A program made the translations under genes and the position numbers. Under the pieces are notes generated by a model that was not told the DNA's origin, made no database searches, and was given only the letters and a program-made list of their open reading frames with translations. Of a stretch of 64,000 bases of DNA, positions 43,388-53,584 are shown in pieces (position 1 is the first letter of the stretch; every line of letters begins with the position of its first letter). Source of the DNA: Micromonospora sp. U21 (lineage in GTDB: Bacteria; Actinomycetota; Actinomycetes; Mycobacteriales; Micromonosporaceae); the NCBI RefSeq assembly GCF_018070045.1, contig NZ_JAGPYK010000005.1:292093-356092 (forward strand), read 5' to 3'.

Positions 43388-46300
43388 CCGACGTGAAGGA
43401 CCCGGCCCGCGACGCCGCCCGACAGGCGCTGATCGCCCAACGGCTGCGGCGCCGGTCGGGCGGTACCCCCGCCGCACGGATCACACCCCGCCCGCCGGAC
43501 GCCGAGGTGCCGCTGTCGTACGCCCAGGAGCGGGTCTGGTTCATGGATCAGCTCGCCCCCGGCGAGGCGGCGTACCACATCGCGGTGCCGCTGCGGGTGC
43601 GCGGCCCGCTCGATGTCGCGGCGCTGCGCCGCGCGCTGGCCGACCTGACCCGGCGGCACGAGTCGCTGCGCACCCGGTTCCCGGCCGATTCCGACGGTCG
43701 GCCCACCGTGGTGCTCGACGACGCGGTCGAGGTGCCGCTGACGGTGGTCGACGCCGCCGACGAGGCCGCCGCGCAGGCGCTGGTCGACGAGGCCGCCGCG
43801 GAGCCGTTCGATCTGGCAAACGGGCCGCTGCTGCGCGCTCTGCTGGTCCGCCTGGCGCCGACCGAGCACGTGCTCTTCCTCGGCCAGCACCACATCGTCG
43901 GCGACGGCTGGTCGGTGGACGTGCTGCTGCGCGACCTGATCGCCCGCTACCGCGACGGGGAGCTGCCCGCCCTGCCGGTGCAGTACGGCGACTTCGCCGT
44001 CTGGGAGGCGCGGGAGCTGGCCGGGCCGGGCGCCCGCCGGCACCTGGACTGGTGGAAGGGTCGGCTGGCCGGGATCGCGCCTCTGGAGCTGCCGCTGGAC
44101 CTGCCCCGGCCGGCCACCCAGACCTACCGGGGTGACTTCGTCGAGTTCACCCTGGACGCGGCCGCCACCGAGGGGTTGGCCGCGCTGACCCGCTCGTACG
44201 GCGGCACGCTGTTCATGACCCTGCTCGCCGCGTACCAGGTGTTCCTGGCCCGGCATGCCGGGCAGGACGACTTCGCGGTGGGCGCGTCGGTGGCCGGCCG
44301 GTCCGCGCCGGAGCTGGAGAACCTGGTCGGCATGTTCGTGAACATGCTGCCGCTGCGGGCCGAGCTGGCCGGCGACCCGACCTTCACCGAGCTGCTGGAG
44401 CGCACCCGGCGCGCCGTGCTGGACGGGCTGGAGCACGCCGAGGTGCCGTTCGCCCGGGTGGTGCACGAGCTGGGGCTGCCGCGGGACGTCAGCCGCTCAC
44501 CGGTGTTCCAGGCGATGTTCGTGTTGCAGAACTACGAGATGGGCCGCTTCGCCGGGGTCGCGGACGACGCCGGGGTCGGCTTCGAGTGGCACCCGATGGA
44601 GCTGCGCGCCACCCGCTTCGACTTCGAGCTGCACGCCGTCGAGACCGGCGACGGGCTCTGGGGCAAGCTGGTCTTCAACACCGACCTGTTCACCCGGGAC
44701 ACCGTCGAGCGGATGGCGCACCGGCTGACCACCCTGCTGCACGCCGTGGTCGCCGCCCCGGGCCTGCCGGTCTCCGCGCTGGACCTGCTCGCCCCGGCCG
44801 AGCGGGAGCTGTTGGCCGGATGGAACGACACCGCCGGCGACTTCCCCCGTCAGCAGACCCTGCACGCCCCGATCGAGGAGCGCGCCGCCCGTACGCCGGA
44901 CGCGGTGGCGCTGAGGTTTTCCGGCCGCTCCGTGACGTACGCCGAGCTGAACGCCGCGGCGAACCGGGTGGCGCACCGCCTGCGCGCTGCCGGGGCGGGC
45001 CCGGAGACCCTGGTCGGGGTCTGCGCGGAACGTTCGGTGGAGCTGGTGGCCGGCCTGCTCGGCGTGCTCAAGGCCGGCGGTGCCTACCTTCCGCTGGACC
45101 CGGAGTACCCGGCGGACCGGCTGGCCTTCATGGTCACCGACGCCGCCGCGCCGGTGGTTCTGGTGCAGGAGCACCTGCGCGACGTGCTGCCGGCGACCGA
45201 CGCGAGCGTCCTCGTCCTGGACGACGAGTCGGTCTGGGCCGACCAGCCGGCGACCGGCCCGACGCCGACGGCCGGCCCGGCCAACCTGGCGTACGTCATC
45301 TACACCTCCGGCTCGACCGGTCGGCCCAAGGGCGTGCCGAACACCCACCGGGGCATCGTCAACCGCCTCGACTGGATGCAGCGCACCTACCGGCTCGGCG
45401 CCGACGACGCGGTGTTGCAGAAGACCCCGGCCAGCTTCGACGTTTCGGTCTGGGAGTTCTTCTGGCCGTTGCGCGAGGGCGCCCGGCTGGTGCTGGCCGA
45501 GCCGGGCGGCCACAAGGACGCCGGCTATCTGCGCGACCTGCTGATCTCCGAGCGGGTCACCACCGCCCACTTCGTACCGTCCATGCTCACGGTCTTCCTC
45601 GCCGAGGACGGCGTCGAGGCGGCCACCGCGCTGCGCCGGGTGATCTGCAGCGGTGAGGAGCTGCCGCTCGCCGCGGCCCGGGACTTCACCGCCCGGCTGC
45701 CCGGCTGCGGCCTGCACAACCTGTACGGCCCGACGGAGGCGGCGATCGACGTCAGCGCCTGGGCGTGTGACCCGGCTCTGCTGGCGGAGCTGACCAGCGT
45801 GCCGATCGGTGCGCCGATCAGCAACCTGCGCCTGCACGTGCTGGACGCCCGGGGCAACCCCTGCCCGGTCGGCGTCGCGGGCGAGCTGCACATCGGCGGC
45901 GTCGGTCTGGCCCGCGGCTACCACCGCCGGCCGGCGCTGACCGCCGAGCGGTTCGTGCCGGACCCGTTCGCCGCCGAGCCGGGCGCGCGGCTGTACCGCA
46001 CGGGCGACCTGGCCCGCTGGCGCGTCGCGCCGGGCGGTTCGCCGGGCGGTGTGCTGGAGTTCCTCGGGCGGATCGACCACCAGGTCAAGCTGCGGGGGCT
46101 GCGCATCGAGCTGGGCGAGATCGAGAGCGCGTTGCGCGCCCAGCCCGGGGTGACCGAGGCCGTGGTGCTGGTGCGCGAGGACACCCCCGGCGACAAGCGG
46201 CTCACCGGATACCTGGTCGGCGCGGCCGAGCACGACATGGTCAAGGCGGCGCTGAAGGAGACCCTGCCGGAGTACATGGTGCCGGCGGCGTTCGTCACCC

Positions 46301-48894
46301 TGGACGCGCTGCCGCTGACCCCGAACGGCAAGCTGGACCGAAAGGCGCTGCCCGCTCCGGTGGTCACCCGCGCCGCGTCGGTGGCGCTGGTGGAGCCGCG
46401 CGACGACACCGAGCGGCTGCTCGCCGGCATCTGGTCCGACGTGCTCGGGGTGGACACCCTCGGCATCGACGACGACTTCTTCGACCTGGGTGGGCACTCG
46501 ATGCTCGCCACCCAGGTGGTGGCCCGGATCCGCAAGGCCGAGCACGGTGGACGGCCGGTCGGCGTGATGGACCTGTTCCAGCAGCGGACCATCCGCGACC
46601 TGGCCACGTTCATGTCCGGCGGCGGGGAGAGCGACGGGCCGCGCCGGCTGCTCTACGAGCTGACCAAGCCGATCCCGGCGGCGCAGCGGGTCATCTCGTA
46701 CGTCTGCGTGCCGTACGGCGGCGGCAGCGCGATCGTCTACCAGCCCCTCGCGGACGCGCTGCCGGCCGGGCACGCGCTCTGGTCGCTGGCCATCCCCGGG
46801 CACGACGTGGGGCTCACCGAGGACGCGCTGCCCTTCGACGAGCTGACCACCCGCGTCGCCGAGGAGATCCTGGAGCGCGTCGAGGGCCCTCTCGCCCTGT
46901 ACGGGCACTGCGGCGTCGGCAGCGCCATCGTCGCCGAGGTGGCCCGCAAGGTGGAGGCCGCCGGCCGGGAGCTGACCGCGCTCTACATCGGCGCGATGTT
47001 CCCGTTCGCCCGCCCGAAGGGTCTCTTCGCGGCGGTCCGCACCCGGCTGGAGAAGCTGCGCAGCAACAAGCACTACGCGAGCTGGCTCAAGTCGATGGGG
47101 GTGGACACCGACGAACTGGACCCGGAGCAGGCGGACCGGATCATCAGCAACATGCGCGCCGACTCCCGAGCCTCCGAGGAGTACTTCACCGACCTGCTCG
47201 ACCGGCGCGCGGTGAAGCTGCGCGCCCCGATCATCTCGGTGGTCGGCTCGGAGGACCCGGTCACCGACTACCACGCCGAGCGGTACGCCGAGTGGCAGTT
47301 CCTCAGCGACCGGCTGGCGCTGGTCGTCCTCGACCAGGCCGGGCACTTCTTCCTCAAGTACCGGGCCGAGGAGCTGGCCGAGATCGTCACCCGGGTGCAC
47401 CCGGCGTTCGTCGCCGGTGACGTCTCCGCGCTGACCGCCCAGGCACGCGGCGAGGACGCCGGTTGGGCGGTGGCCGACACCAAGGGCGTGGACGCCCTCG
47501 CCGGCCCGGACCAGCCGGTGGTCCGGCCGAGCATGGCCCGGTTCGTGGCGGTCACCGCCGGGCAGCTCGTCTCCACCACCGGCTCCGCGCTGACCGCGTT
47601 CGCGCTGCCGATCTGGCTGTTCACCCGCACCGGATCGGTGGCCAACCTGGGCCTGCTCTGGGCCCTCGCGCTGGTCTGCGGGGTACTGATGCTGCCGGTC
47701 GCGGGCGCGATCACCGACCGGGTCAGCCGGCGGAAGATCATGATGATCGCCAGTTGCAGCGCCGGCTCGGTCCAGCTGATCCTGGCCGCGCTGCTCTGGA
47801 GCGGCAACCTGGCGCTCTGGCACATCTACGCCCTGGTGGCGCTGAGTCAGGTGGCCGGGTCGTTCCAGCGGATCGCGTTCCAGTCGGCCGTGCCGCAGCT
47901 GGTGCCCAAGCGCTACCTGGGCCACGCGATGGGCATCACCCAGCTCTCCAGCGGCTTCGCCATGCTGCTCATGCCGGTCTTCGCCGCGGGTCTGCTGGCC
48001 GCCATCGACCTCAAGGGCATCCTGCTGCTGGACGTGGTCAGCTACGTGGTCGCGGTGGTGACCCTGTCGGTGGTCCGCTTCCCCGACCTGCTCGGCTGGC
48101 GGCCGAAGGAGCGACTGATGGTGGCCATCGCCAACGGGTTGCGCTACTCGTGGCGGCACCGCGGCTTCCGCCTGATGCTGGGCTACTTCGCGCTGGGCAA
48201 CATCTTCCTGGCCCCGGCGCTGGTGCTCACCACCCCGCTGGTGCTTTCCTTCGGCAGCGCCACGCAGGTGGCCCAGGTCGCTCTCGCCGAGGCGGTCGGT
48301 GCGGTGGCCGGCGGCGTACTCATGTCGCTCTGGGGCGGGCCCCGGCGCCGGCGCATGATCGGCGTGCTGATCGGCAACCTCGGCACCGCGCTCGGCTGCG
48401 TCCTGATCGGCCTGGACGCGTCCGTCGCGATGATCTGCGTCGGCGCGTTCTGGCTGGCCATGTCGATGACCACGGCGCAGTCCATCTACGCCACCATCGT
48501 CCAGGTCAAGGTGCCGCAGCGCTTCCACGGCCGCGTGTTCAGCCTCAACCAGACCATCTCCTGGTCGACGCTGCCGATCGGCTTCGCGTTGCTCGCTCCG
48601 GGGGCCACCGCGCTGTTCGAGCCGATGCTCGCCCCGGGCGGGACGCTCGCCGGGTCGGTCGGCGCGGTGATCGGCACCGGTCCGGGCCGGGGCATCGGGT
48701 TCGCGTACGTCTGCTTCGGCGCGGCGCTGATCCTGATCACCCTGGTCGGCTTCTCGATCCGGCTGCTGCGCCGCTTCGACCTGGAGGTGCCGGACTCGCT
48801 GCCCGACGACCTGATCGGCGCGCAGGAGCGGGAACGCCGGCGGGCCGCCCGCGCCGTACAGCGCGAGGAGGAGCGGGTGCCGGTCGGAGTGTGA
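43384..48894 (+). CDS. Terminal NRPS C-A-T-TE fused to an MFS exporter; predicted Ser-activating
   Basis: 1836 aa. C about 40-480: [23 protein letters not shown] (His 169-170). A about 490-1000: [63 protein letters not shown]; pocket D-V-W-H-I-S-L-I-D-K, a Ser code. [11 protein letters not shown] (Ser about 1039). TE about 1085-1345: [21 protein letters not shown] (nucleophile Cys about 1176 instead of Ser), [10 protein letters not shown] (Asp about 1291), QAGHFFLKY (His about 1321). MFS about 1380-1810, about 12 TM segments, with [11 protein letters not shown] as motif A. It would add Ser, release the product through a Cys thioester, and export it from one polypeptide anchored in the membrane. 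Confidence 0.93.
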   Translation: MTDVKDPARDAARQALIAQRLRRRSGGTPAARITPRPPDAEVPLSYAQERVWFMDQLAPGEAAYHIAVPLRVRGPLDVAALRRALADLTRRHESLRTRFPADSDGRPTVVLDDAVEVPLTVVDAADEAAAQALVDEAAAEPFDLANGPLLRALLVRLAPTEHVLFLGQHHIVGDGWSVDVLLRDLIARYRDGELPALPVQYGDFAVWEARELAGPGARRHLDWWKGRLAGIAPLELPLDLPRPATQTYRGDFVEFTLDAAATEGLAALTRSYGGTLFMTLLAAYQVFLARHAGQDDFAVGASVAGRSAPELENLVGMFVNMLPLRAELAGDPTFTELLERTRRAVLDGLEHAEVPFARVVHELGLPRDVSRSPVFQAMFVLQNYEMGRFAGVADDAGVGFEWHPMELRATRFDFELHAVETGDGLWGKLVFNTDLFTRDTVERMAHRLTTLLHAVVAAPGLPVSALDLLAPAERELLAGWNDTAGDFPRQQTLHAPIEERAARTPDAVALRFSGRSVTYAELNAAANRVAHRLRAAGAGPETLVGVCAERSVELVAGLLGVLKAGGAYLPLDPEYPADRLAFMVTDAAAPVVLVQEHLRDVLPATDASVLVLDDESVWADQPATGPTPTAGPANLAYVIYTSGSTGRPKGVPNTHRGIVNRLDWMQRTYRLGADDAVLQKTPASFDVSVWEFFWPLREGARLVLAEPGGHKDAGYLRDLLISERVTTAHFVPSMLTVFLAEDGVEAATALRRVICSGEELPLAAARDFTARLPGCGLHNLYGPTEAAIDVSAWACDPALLAELTSVPIGAPISNLRLHVLDARGNPCPVGVAGELHIGGVGLARGYHRRPALTAERFVPDPFAAEPGARLYRTGDLARWRVAPGGSPGGVLEFLGRIDHQVKLRGLRIELGEIESALRAQPGVTEAVVLVREDTPGDKRLTGYLVGAAEHDMVKAALKETLPEYMVPAAFVTLDALPLTPNGKLDRKALPAPVVTRAASVALVEPRDDTERLLAGIWSDVLGVDTLGIDDDFFDLGGHSMLATQVVARIRKAEHGGRPVGVMDLFQQRTIRDLATFMSGGGESDGPRRLLYELTKPIPAAQRVISYVCVPYGGGSAIVYQPLADALPAGHALWSLAIPGHDVGLTEDALPFDELTTRVAEEILERVEGPLALYGHCGVGSAIVAEVARKVEAAGRELTALYIGAMFPFARPKGLFAAVRTRLEKLRSNKHYASWLKSMGVDTDELDPEQADRIISNMRADSRASEEYFTDLLDRRAVKLRAPIISVVGSEDPVTDYHAERYAEWQFLSDRLALVVLDQAGHFFLKYRAEELAEIVTRVHPAFVAGDVSALTAQARGEDAGWAVADTKGVDALAGPDQPVVRPSMARFVAVTAGQLVSTTGSALTAFALPIWLFTRTGSVANLGLLWALALVCGVLMLPVAGAITDRVSRRKIMMIASCSAGSVQLILAALLWSGNLALWHIYALVALSQVAGSFQRIAFQSAVPQLVPKRYLGHAMGITQLSSGFAMLLMPVFAAGLLAAIDLKGILLLDVVSYVVAVVTLSVVRFPDLLGWRPKERLMVAIANGLRYSWRHRGFRLMLGYFALGNIFLAPALVLTTPLVLSFGSATQVAQVALAEAVGAVAGGVLMSLWGGPRRRRMIGVLIGNLGTALGCVLIGLDASVAMICVGAFWLAMSMTTAQSIYATIVQVKVPQRFHGRVFSLNQTISWSTLPIGFALLAPGATALFEPMLAPGGTLAGSVGAVIGTGPGRGIGFAYVCFGAALILITLVGFSIRLLRRFDLEVPDSLPDDLIGAQERERRRAARAVQREEERVPVGV

Positions 48895-48900
48895 CGGGGT

Positions 48901-48944
48901 GCGGGTGCCACCGCGGTGCCGCACGGCACCGCGGTGGCACCCGC
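48901..48944. terminator. Strong cluster-end hairpin
   Basis: A perfect 21-bp inverted repeat (48901-48921 with 48924-48944) that begins GCGGGTGCCACC; only two bases lie between the arms, so the real loop is about four bases. It starts 6 bp after the NRPS stop and has no T-tract. It is the most stable hairpin I see in the window and marks the 3' end of the cluster transcript. Confidence 0.85.
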
Positions 48945-49008
48945 CGCGTACGGGACCATCTTGGGGATTGGCCGGACCTGTCGAGCTGCGCCGTGGTACG
49001 AGTGCTCG

Positions 49009-50223
49009 GTGAATCCTGATGGTCGCCGCCGGCCGGGCACCAGCCCGACACGGCGTGACCGGCTGGCGGCGCGTGCGAAGGCGACCGCTGCTCGGGTTCG
49101 GGGTCGAGGTGGCCGGGCGGGACGGCTGCGGCTGAGTCAGTTGGAAGTCGCCCTGGTGATCTCGGTGCAGGCCGGGCTCGCCGCAGCTCTGGCCTGGTCG
49201 ATAGGTCACGATCTGCTGGGCAACCCCGCGCCGATCTTCGCCCCCTCCGCCGCGGTGGGCACGATCGTCGCCTCACTCGGGCAGCGTGCCCACCGCACGG
49301 TCGAACTGCTGCTCGGAGTCGGGCTCGGCATCGCCACCACCGACCTCCTGCTGTCGTTTCTGGGCACCGGGTTTCGGCAGACCGGATTCGTCGTCGGATG
49401 CGCCATCGTCGCCACACTGGTGCTGTTCGGGCGCAGCGGGGCAGCCGTCGGCCAGGCCGGCGGTACGGCGGTGCTGCTCGCGACCCTGGCACCAGGTCAG
49501 CAGGACCTGGAATGGCCGCGAATCGTGGAGGCGATGGTCGGCGGAGTGGTGGGCCTCGTGGTGGTCGCGTTGCTGGTGCCGCTGAACCCGATGCGGATCC
49601 TCGACCGTGACGCGGCCCCGATCTTCCACTGCCTCGCCCGTCAGCTGCGGGAGGTTTCCGCCGCGCTGACGACTGGCGATCAGCAGCGGGCGGTGCGCGC
49701 GTTGGACACCCTACGTGGCATGGGACCGGACCTCGACCGGATGCACCAGGCCCTCAGCGGCGCCGAGGAGGTGATCAGCCTCGCGCCGGCCCGCTGGCTG
49801 CGCCGTCAGGATGTGGAGCGATTCGCGCGCGCGAGCCAGCAGGTGGAACGGGTCATCGAGCACAGTCGGGGAGTGGCCCGCCGGTCAGCGCTGGCCTTGC
49901 AGTACAACGAACCGGTTCCCCCCGACCTGGCCGGCAGCGTCGGACAACTCGCCGACGCTGTCGAGCTGCTGCGCCGTGAGCATCGCGCCGGGCGCCCCAC
50001 CGAGAGGACCCTCCACGCGGTACGCGCCGCCGCCTACCGGGCCGGCCGGGCGCGCGCCCAGGGGATCGACGAGTTCGGGGACGCGGTGGTGACCCAGGTG
50101 CGTACCGCCGCCAGCGACCTCCTTCGCGCCACCGGTTGTGACGCGACAAGGGCGAACGAAGAGGTACGCGATGCGGTGCAGCAGGGCGAGGACTCTGTTC
50201 GGGCGGGTGGTACGCGTGAATGA
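49009..50223 (+). CDS. FUSC/aromatic-acid-exporter-like membrane protein
   Basis: 404 aa from GTG 49009; an upstream start (48916) would begin inside the terminator spacer. An Arg-rich N-terminus precedes about six hydrophobic segments (residues about 45-190: VALVISVQAGLAAALAWSIG, TVELLLGVGLGIATTDLLLS, GFVVGCAIVATLVLFG, VGGVVGLVVVALLVPLNP). APIFAPSAAVGTIVASLGQR is like the FUSC/ArAE signature region. The rest is a soluble helical domain (about 195-404). Probably an efflux protein; not evidently part of the cluster. Confidence 0.75.
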   Translation: MNPDGRRRPGTSPTRRDRLAARAKATAARVRGRGGRAGRLRLSQLEVALVISVQAGLAAALAWSIGHDLLGNPAPIFAPSAAVGTIVASLGQRAHRTVELLLGVGLGIATTDLLLSFLGTGFRQTGFVVGCAIVATLVLFGRSGAAVGQAGGTAVLLATLAPGQQDLEWPRIVEAMVGGVVGLVVVALLVPLNPMRILDRDAAPIFHCLARQLREVSAALTTGDQQRAVRALDTLRGMGPDLDRMHQALSGAEEVISLAPARWLRRQDVERFARASQQVERVIEHSRGVARRSALALQYNEPVPPDLAGSVGQLADAVELLRREHRAGRPTERTLHAVRAAAYRAGRARAQGIDEFGDAVVTQVRTAASDLLRATGCDATRANEEVRDAVQQGEDSVRAGGTRE

Positions 50224-50276
50224 GTCCGCCTGGCAGCGCCAGGTGGGCCGCGAGGGGAGGTGATCCGGGCGGCGGG

Positions 50277-50612
50277 TCACACCGTCACCCGTCGGGGTGC
50301 GACCGGCCGGCGCCGACGGACCGGGGCGGGCGGAGCCGCGGGCCGGCGCACGCCCTCGGGCATCAGGTACAGCTCGCGGCGGGCTACCGCGTCGCCGTTC
50401 GGGGCCAACTCGTAGCACTCGATCCACAGCCAACCCGCATAGGTCTGCCGGTCGGCCAGCACGCGGATCACGCGGACCGTGACCGCCCGGACGAACTGCG
50501 GGCTCGCGTCCCGGGTCAGGCGCAGCATGTCACCGGATTGGATCGTCCGTGCCGGCACCGTTGCACCCCGGCTCGTGGGCCCCGGATCGGGCGGCTTCGG
50601 TGTGTGCGGCAC
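50277..50612 (-). CDS. Conserved-looking hypothetical protein of about 110 aa
   Basis: 111 aa from GTG 50612, preceded on the minus strand by GAGGGGAAG. Contains RTIQSGDMLRLTRDASPQFVRAVTVRVIRVLADRQTYAGWLWIECYEL, which has the look of a small beta-barrel, then an Arg/Pro-rich tail. No family recognised. It is divergent from the XRE regulator, a position where such short proteins are often found in actinobacteria. Confidence 0.6.
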   Translation of the reverse strand: MPHTPKPPDPGPTSRGATVPARTIQSGDMLRLTRDASPQFVRAVTVRVIRVLADRQTYAGWLWIECYELAPNGDAVARRELYLMPEGVRRPAAPPAPVRRRRPVAPRRVTV

Positions 50613-50759
50613 GGCTTCCCCTCGCATCCGGTGATGGAATGGGGGCCCGGCCTCGGTGCTCGCCGTCGGGTCGACCGGGCCCCCGCTACGGACGCGCACG
50701 CCGGGCTCCTGTCGCCTCCACCGCTCGCGCCGTCTACTCAGCACCCTGCCGAGGGTTGC

Positions 50760-50825
50760 TTGACAATCACACAGCGTTAGATGATTTCTTCGGTACGTTC
50801 CATTTGCTCCCGAAGGGACGCGGGC
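50760..50825 (+). promoter_or_regulatory. Promoter region of the XRE/DUF397 pair
   Basis: A consensus TTGACA box lies at 50760-50765 in a locally AT-rich stretch (50760-50815). The -10 element is not clear (ATGATT at 50781 is the nearest candidate). GAAGGGA before the ATG at 50826 is the ribosome-binding site. Confidence 0.4.
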
Positions 50826-51593
50826 ATGAACCATGCATTCGTCGCGGCGCTCGCCGAGGCGTGCGAGACGGCCGAGAGTCTGGCCGGCCGCATCGGTCTG
50901 CACCCGAAGACCGTCGCCCGGTGGGCAAACCCGGGGCGCATCCCGCAGACCCGCCACCGTGCCGAGGTAGCAAAGATCCTCCGAAAGGACGTGATGGACC
51001 TATGGCCGGACGTGCTCAACCGCCGGGAGCCGGTGTGGTTCCGACCGTGGGTCGACATCGAGCGCGAGGCGGTCGCGCTGCGGGCCTTCCAGCTCGCCTG
51101 GGTGCCGGGCCTGCTCCAGACCGAGGCGTACGCACGAGCCACGCTCGCTTGGGAGGCGCTGATCCCAGCCGAGATAGACCAGTTGGTCGCGGCGCGCATC
51201 GATCGGCAGGCAATCCTCACCCGTGAGCGCGGGCCCCTGTTCGTCGCGGTGCTCGACGAGGGAATCATCCGCCGTCCGGTCGCCGGTGGCCGGGCGCTCA
51301 TGGCTGCCCAGCTCGCCCACCTCGTGGCCTGTGCCGACCTGCCGAGCGTTCAGCTCCACGTCGTGCCGAGCGAGGCGGCAGCCTACCCGGGGCTGAACGG
51401 GCCGTTCACGCTTGCCGAACTGCAGGACGGGACACGAGTGGCGCATGTGGACAGCCAGGCGCAAGCGCAGATCGTCGACCAGGCATCGGAAATTGCTACG
51501 CTGGAGCGACGGTGGGAACGCATCCGGGGCGAGGCCCTTCCCCGCGGGCGGTCCCTGGACCTCCTGAAAGAAGCGGCAGCCTCATGGACATGA
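50826..51593 (+). CDS. HTH (XRE-like) regulator with a DUF5753 domain
   Basis: 255 aa. N-terminal HTH (about 5-60): LAEACETAESLAGRIGLHPKTVARWANPGRIPQTRHRAEVAKIL. The C-terminal DUF5753 region has AFQLAWVPGLLQTEAYARA, ARIDRQAILTRERGPLFVAVLDEGIIRRPV and VQLHVVPSEAAAYPGLNGPFTL. This is the actinobacterial WhiJ/BldB-neighbourhood type of DNA-binding protein that works with a DUF397 partner. The DUF397 gene overlaps its 3' end by 10 bp in another frame. Confidence 0.9.
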   Translation: MNHAFVAALAEACETAESLAGRIGLHPKTVARWANPGRIPQTRHRAEVAKILRKDVMDLWPDVLNRREPVWFRPWVDIEREAVALRAFQLAWVPGLLQTEAYARATLAWEALIPAEIDQLVAARIDRQAILTRERGPLFVAVLDEGIIRRPVAGGRALMAAQLAHLVACADLPSVQLHVVPSEAAAYPGLNGPFTLAELQDGTRVAHVDSQAQAQIVDQASEIATLERRWERIRGEALPRGRSLDLLKEAAASWT

Positions 51594-51775
51594 CCGGCGC
51601 CCGGTGGCGCAAGAGCACCAAGAGCGGTAGCAACGGCGGCGACTGTGTAGAAGTCGCGGACAATCTGCCCGGTGTCGTCCTGGTCCGGGACACGAAGAAC
51701 CGCGACGGCGGCACCCTGGCCTTCGGCTCGACGGCGTGGCGGGCATTCGTCACTCACGTCGTAGAGCGGTCGTAA
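51584..51775 (+). CDS. DUF397 protein
   Basis: 63 aa, ATG inside the end of the regulator gene. The pattern W-RKSTKSGSNGGDCVEVADN, VLVRDTKNRDGGTLAFGSTAWRAFV is diagnostic for DUF397. These small proteins partner with XRE/DUF5753 regulators and are thought to antagonise or modulate them. Confidence 0.92.
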   Translation: MDMTGARWRKSTKSGSNGGDCVEVADNLPGVVLVRDTKNRDGGTLAFGSTAWRAFVTHVVERS

Positions 51776-51931
51776 CCGGACACGACGCACCCGAAGCGCC
51801 TGTACGGGCGCTGGACGGCGCGGGCACGAGGACGGCCACCGTACGTCGGACACGCCCTCTGCCTCCCGAAACTTGTCCGGATGATCGCGGCGCGCTACGC
51901 GACAACAGTGCAGCCATGGGCCGGACGCGAC

Positions 51932-52138
51932 ATGATGAGCGGCGTGACTTCCTCCCTCGACACCCTGCCGAAGATCGGTGCACCAGCGACGCGAGCCTTG
52001 AACAACGCTGGTTACCCGGCCCTGCGTGACCTTGTAGGGGTGCCACGCGACGAGCTGGCCAAGCTGCACGGCATGGGGCCGAAAGCGCTCGACATCATCC
52101 AGAGTGCGCTCAAGCAGCACAGCCTGAGCCTGGGTTAG
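51932..52138 (+). CDS. Small helix-hairpin-helix protein
   Basis: 68 aa from ATG 51932 (second ATG at 51935). LDTLPKIGAPATRALNNAGYPALRDLVGVPRDELAKLHGMGPKALDIIQSAL contains two HhH-like units (KIGAPATRAL and LHGMGPKALDII), which bind DNA backbones non-specifically. No weak ribosome-binding site decides the start. Single gene with unknown role. Confidence 0.75.
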   Translation: MMSGVTSSLDTLPKIGAPATRALNNAGYPALRDLVGVPRDELAKLHGMGPKALDIIQSALKQHSLSLG

Positions 52139-52235
52139 AAACTCAACGTCACCTGATCCTTCAGCTGGTCTGGTGAACGAGTCCGCGCTGATGGTGCGGG
52201 CGCTCTCGCAAGTACGGGCGTGGCACGATCTCGCA

Positions 52236-52664
52236 ATGGCCACCTACGACGTCGCGCTCGTGCTGCTGGTCGATTCCTCAGGCGCGGTGCTTCTGCAGCA
52301 TCGCGATGAGGACGCCGCCGCCTCGCCGAACCAGTGGAGCCTGCCAGGCGGCCACATCGAGCCCGGCGAGTCGCCTGAGGACGCAGCCCGTCGCGAACTG
52401 CTGGAAGAGACGGGCTTGACGGCGGATGAGCTGGAGCCGCTGTGGAGTGGTCTGCGTCCGTATGAGCCCGGCTTCCCGCACACGGTGACGGTGCACGCGT
52501 TCGGTGGCACCACGAGGGCGCGGCAGCAGGACGTGGTCCTTGGCGAGGGACAAGCCATGGTGTTCGTACCCCGAGGTGAGGTATTCGACCGTGAGCTGGC
52601 GGTCTCCTCCGCGGTGGTCCTGTCTTCGCATCTCAAAGGCAGACGCGTTTCGTCGCTCGATTGA
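52236..52664 (+). CDS. NUDIX hydrolase
   Basis: 142 aa if the ATG at 52236 (MATYDVALVLLVDSSGAVLLQHR) is used; a GTG at 52173 would add 21 residues. The NUDIX box GGHIEPGESPEDAARRELLEETGL is complete. Single domain, cytosolic; nucleotide-type substrate unknown. Confidence 0.88.
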   Translation: MATYDVALVLLVDSSGAVLLQHRDEDAAASPNQWSLPGGHIEPGESPEDAARRELLEETGLTADELEPLWSGLRPYEPGFPHTVTVHAFGGTTRARQQDVVLGEGQAMVFVPRGEVFDRELAVSSAVVLSSHLKGRRVSSLD

Positions 52665-52774
52665 GCGCCGATCGCGGGCGGGGGAAGGTGTCCGATCAGG
52701 GTGAAGCTCACCGCCGGGGGGCCGCAGACCGCCAAGCCAGGCAGCCGTATCCGCGCGCACCGCCCGGCCGGGGT

Positions 52775-53584
52775 TCACCGGTGGCGGGCCCGTTCCTGTG
52801 CCAACGGGTGCCATACCCGTGGCATCCGCAGGAACGCGACGAGACCCACCCCGCCCAGGATGTTGCCGAACGCCGACCAGACCAGCGCGCCGAGCCAGTC
52901 CCGGTAGCCGAAGGGCGCGTCACCGGCGGTGAGCGCGGCGAACATGAAGGTCGAATCCAGCACGCTGTGGAAGAGCTGTCCCCCGGCGAGCAGGGCACCG
53001 AACAGCAGCGCGGCGACCAGCCGGATGCCGAGGTTCTCCGTGGCGTGCTGCATCCGGGTCATCAGAGTGATCACCATGCCGGCGAGTACGGCCAGGGCGA
53101 ATGAGCGCAGATTGACCCCGAGCTGCGCGTAGTGGGCGCCGGTGCTGATCGCGGTGTCCCGCAGTTCCGGGTAGCCGCTGGTGATCAGCCAGGCGACCAG
53201 CCAGCCGCCGAGCAGGTTGCCGGCGAGCGCGACGGACCAGAGCCGGACCAGGGCCCGGAAACGGCCGTGCCGGGCGGCCACTGCGGTCACCGGTACCAGG
53301 AAATTCTCGGTGAACAGTTCGCTGCGGGCCAGCAGCAGCGCGGCGAAGCCAATGCCGAAGGCCGCACCGGCCAGCAGCGGCTCACCGGTGACCTGGTCAA
53401 CGAGCAGGTACGCCAGCACCCCGGTGCCGACGTCGACGCCGCCGAGCAGGGCCGTGACTATCAGGGACGGCCATGGCCGGGCCAGGCGGACGGTGCCTTC
53501 CTCGACGATCCGGCCGAAGGCCTCCTCGAGTTCCGGCTCGGGGCGGGTGGGCGTGGCGACCCGGTGCCGACGCTCCTCACGCAT
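52775..53584 (-). CDS. Formate/nitrite transporter (FNT) family channel
   Basis: 269 aa. After an acidic N-terminus there are about six TM helices: SLIVTALLGGVDVGTGVLAYLL, LLAGAAFGIGFAALLLAR, LFTENFLVPVTAV (the FNT TM2-TM3 region), LAGNLLGGWLVAWLI, LRSFALAVLAGMVITLMTRM, HSVLDSTFMFAALT and GNILGGVGLVAFLRM. GN in both helix breaks (LAGNLLGG, FGNILGG) fits the inverted FNT repeat. Small-anion channel in the cytoplasmic membrane; the ion is not decided by sequence. A GTG nine codons in is an alternative start. Confidence 0.88.
   Translation of the reverse strand: MREERRHRVATPTRPEPELEEAFGRIVEEGTVRLARPWPSLIVTALLGGVDVGTGVLAYLLVDQVTGEPLLAGAAFGIGFAALLLARSELFTENFLVPVTAVAARHGRFRALVRLWSVALAGNLLGGWLVAWLITSGYPELRDTAISTGAHYAQLGVNLRSFALAVLAGMVITLMTRMQHATENLGIRLVAALLFGALLAGGQLFHSVLDSTFMFAALTAGDAPFGYRDWLGALVWSAFGNILGGVGLVAFLRMPRVWHPLAQERARHR

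Noticed and set aside
20992..48894. Assignment to rakicidin, BE-43547 or detoxin/rimosamide pathways
   Set aside because: Shared elements (TauD, PKS, Asn or Ser units) are suggestive, but gene order, the LanB pair and the TE-MFS fusion do not match what I recall; no comparison could be run.
44497..49209. Very long antisense open frame opposite the last NRPS genes (also others at 15-16, 22-24 and 36-39 kb)
   Set aside because: In GC-rich DNA the strand opposite real genes stays open; the translations are low-complexity and lack any domain.
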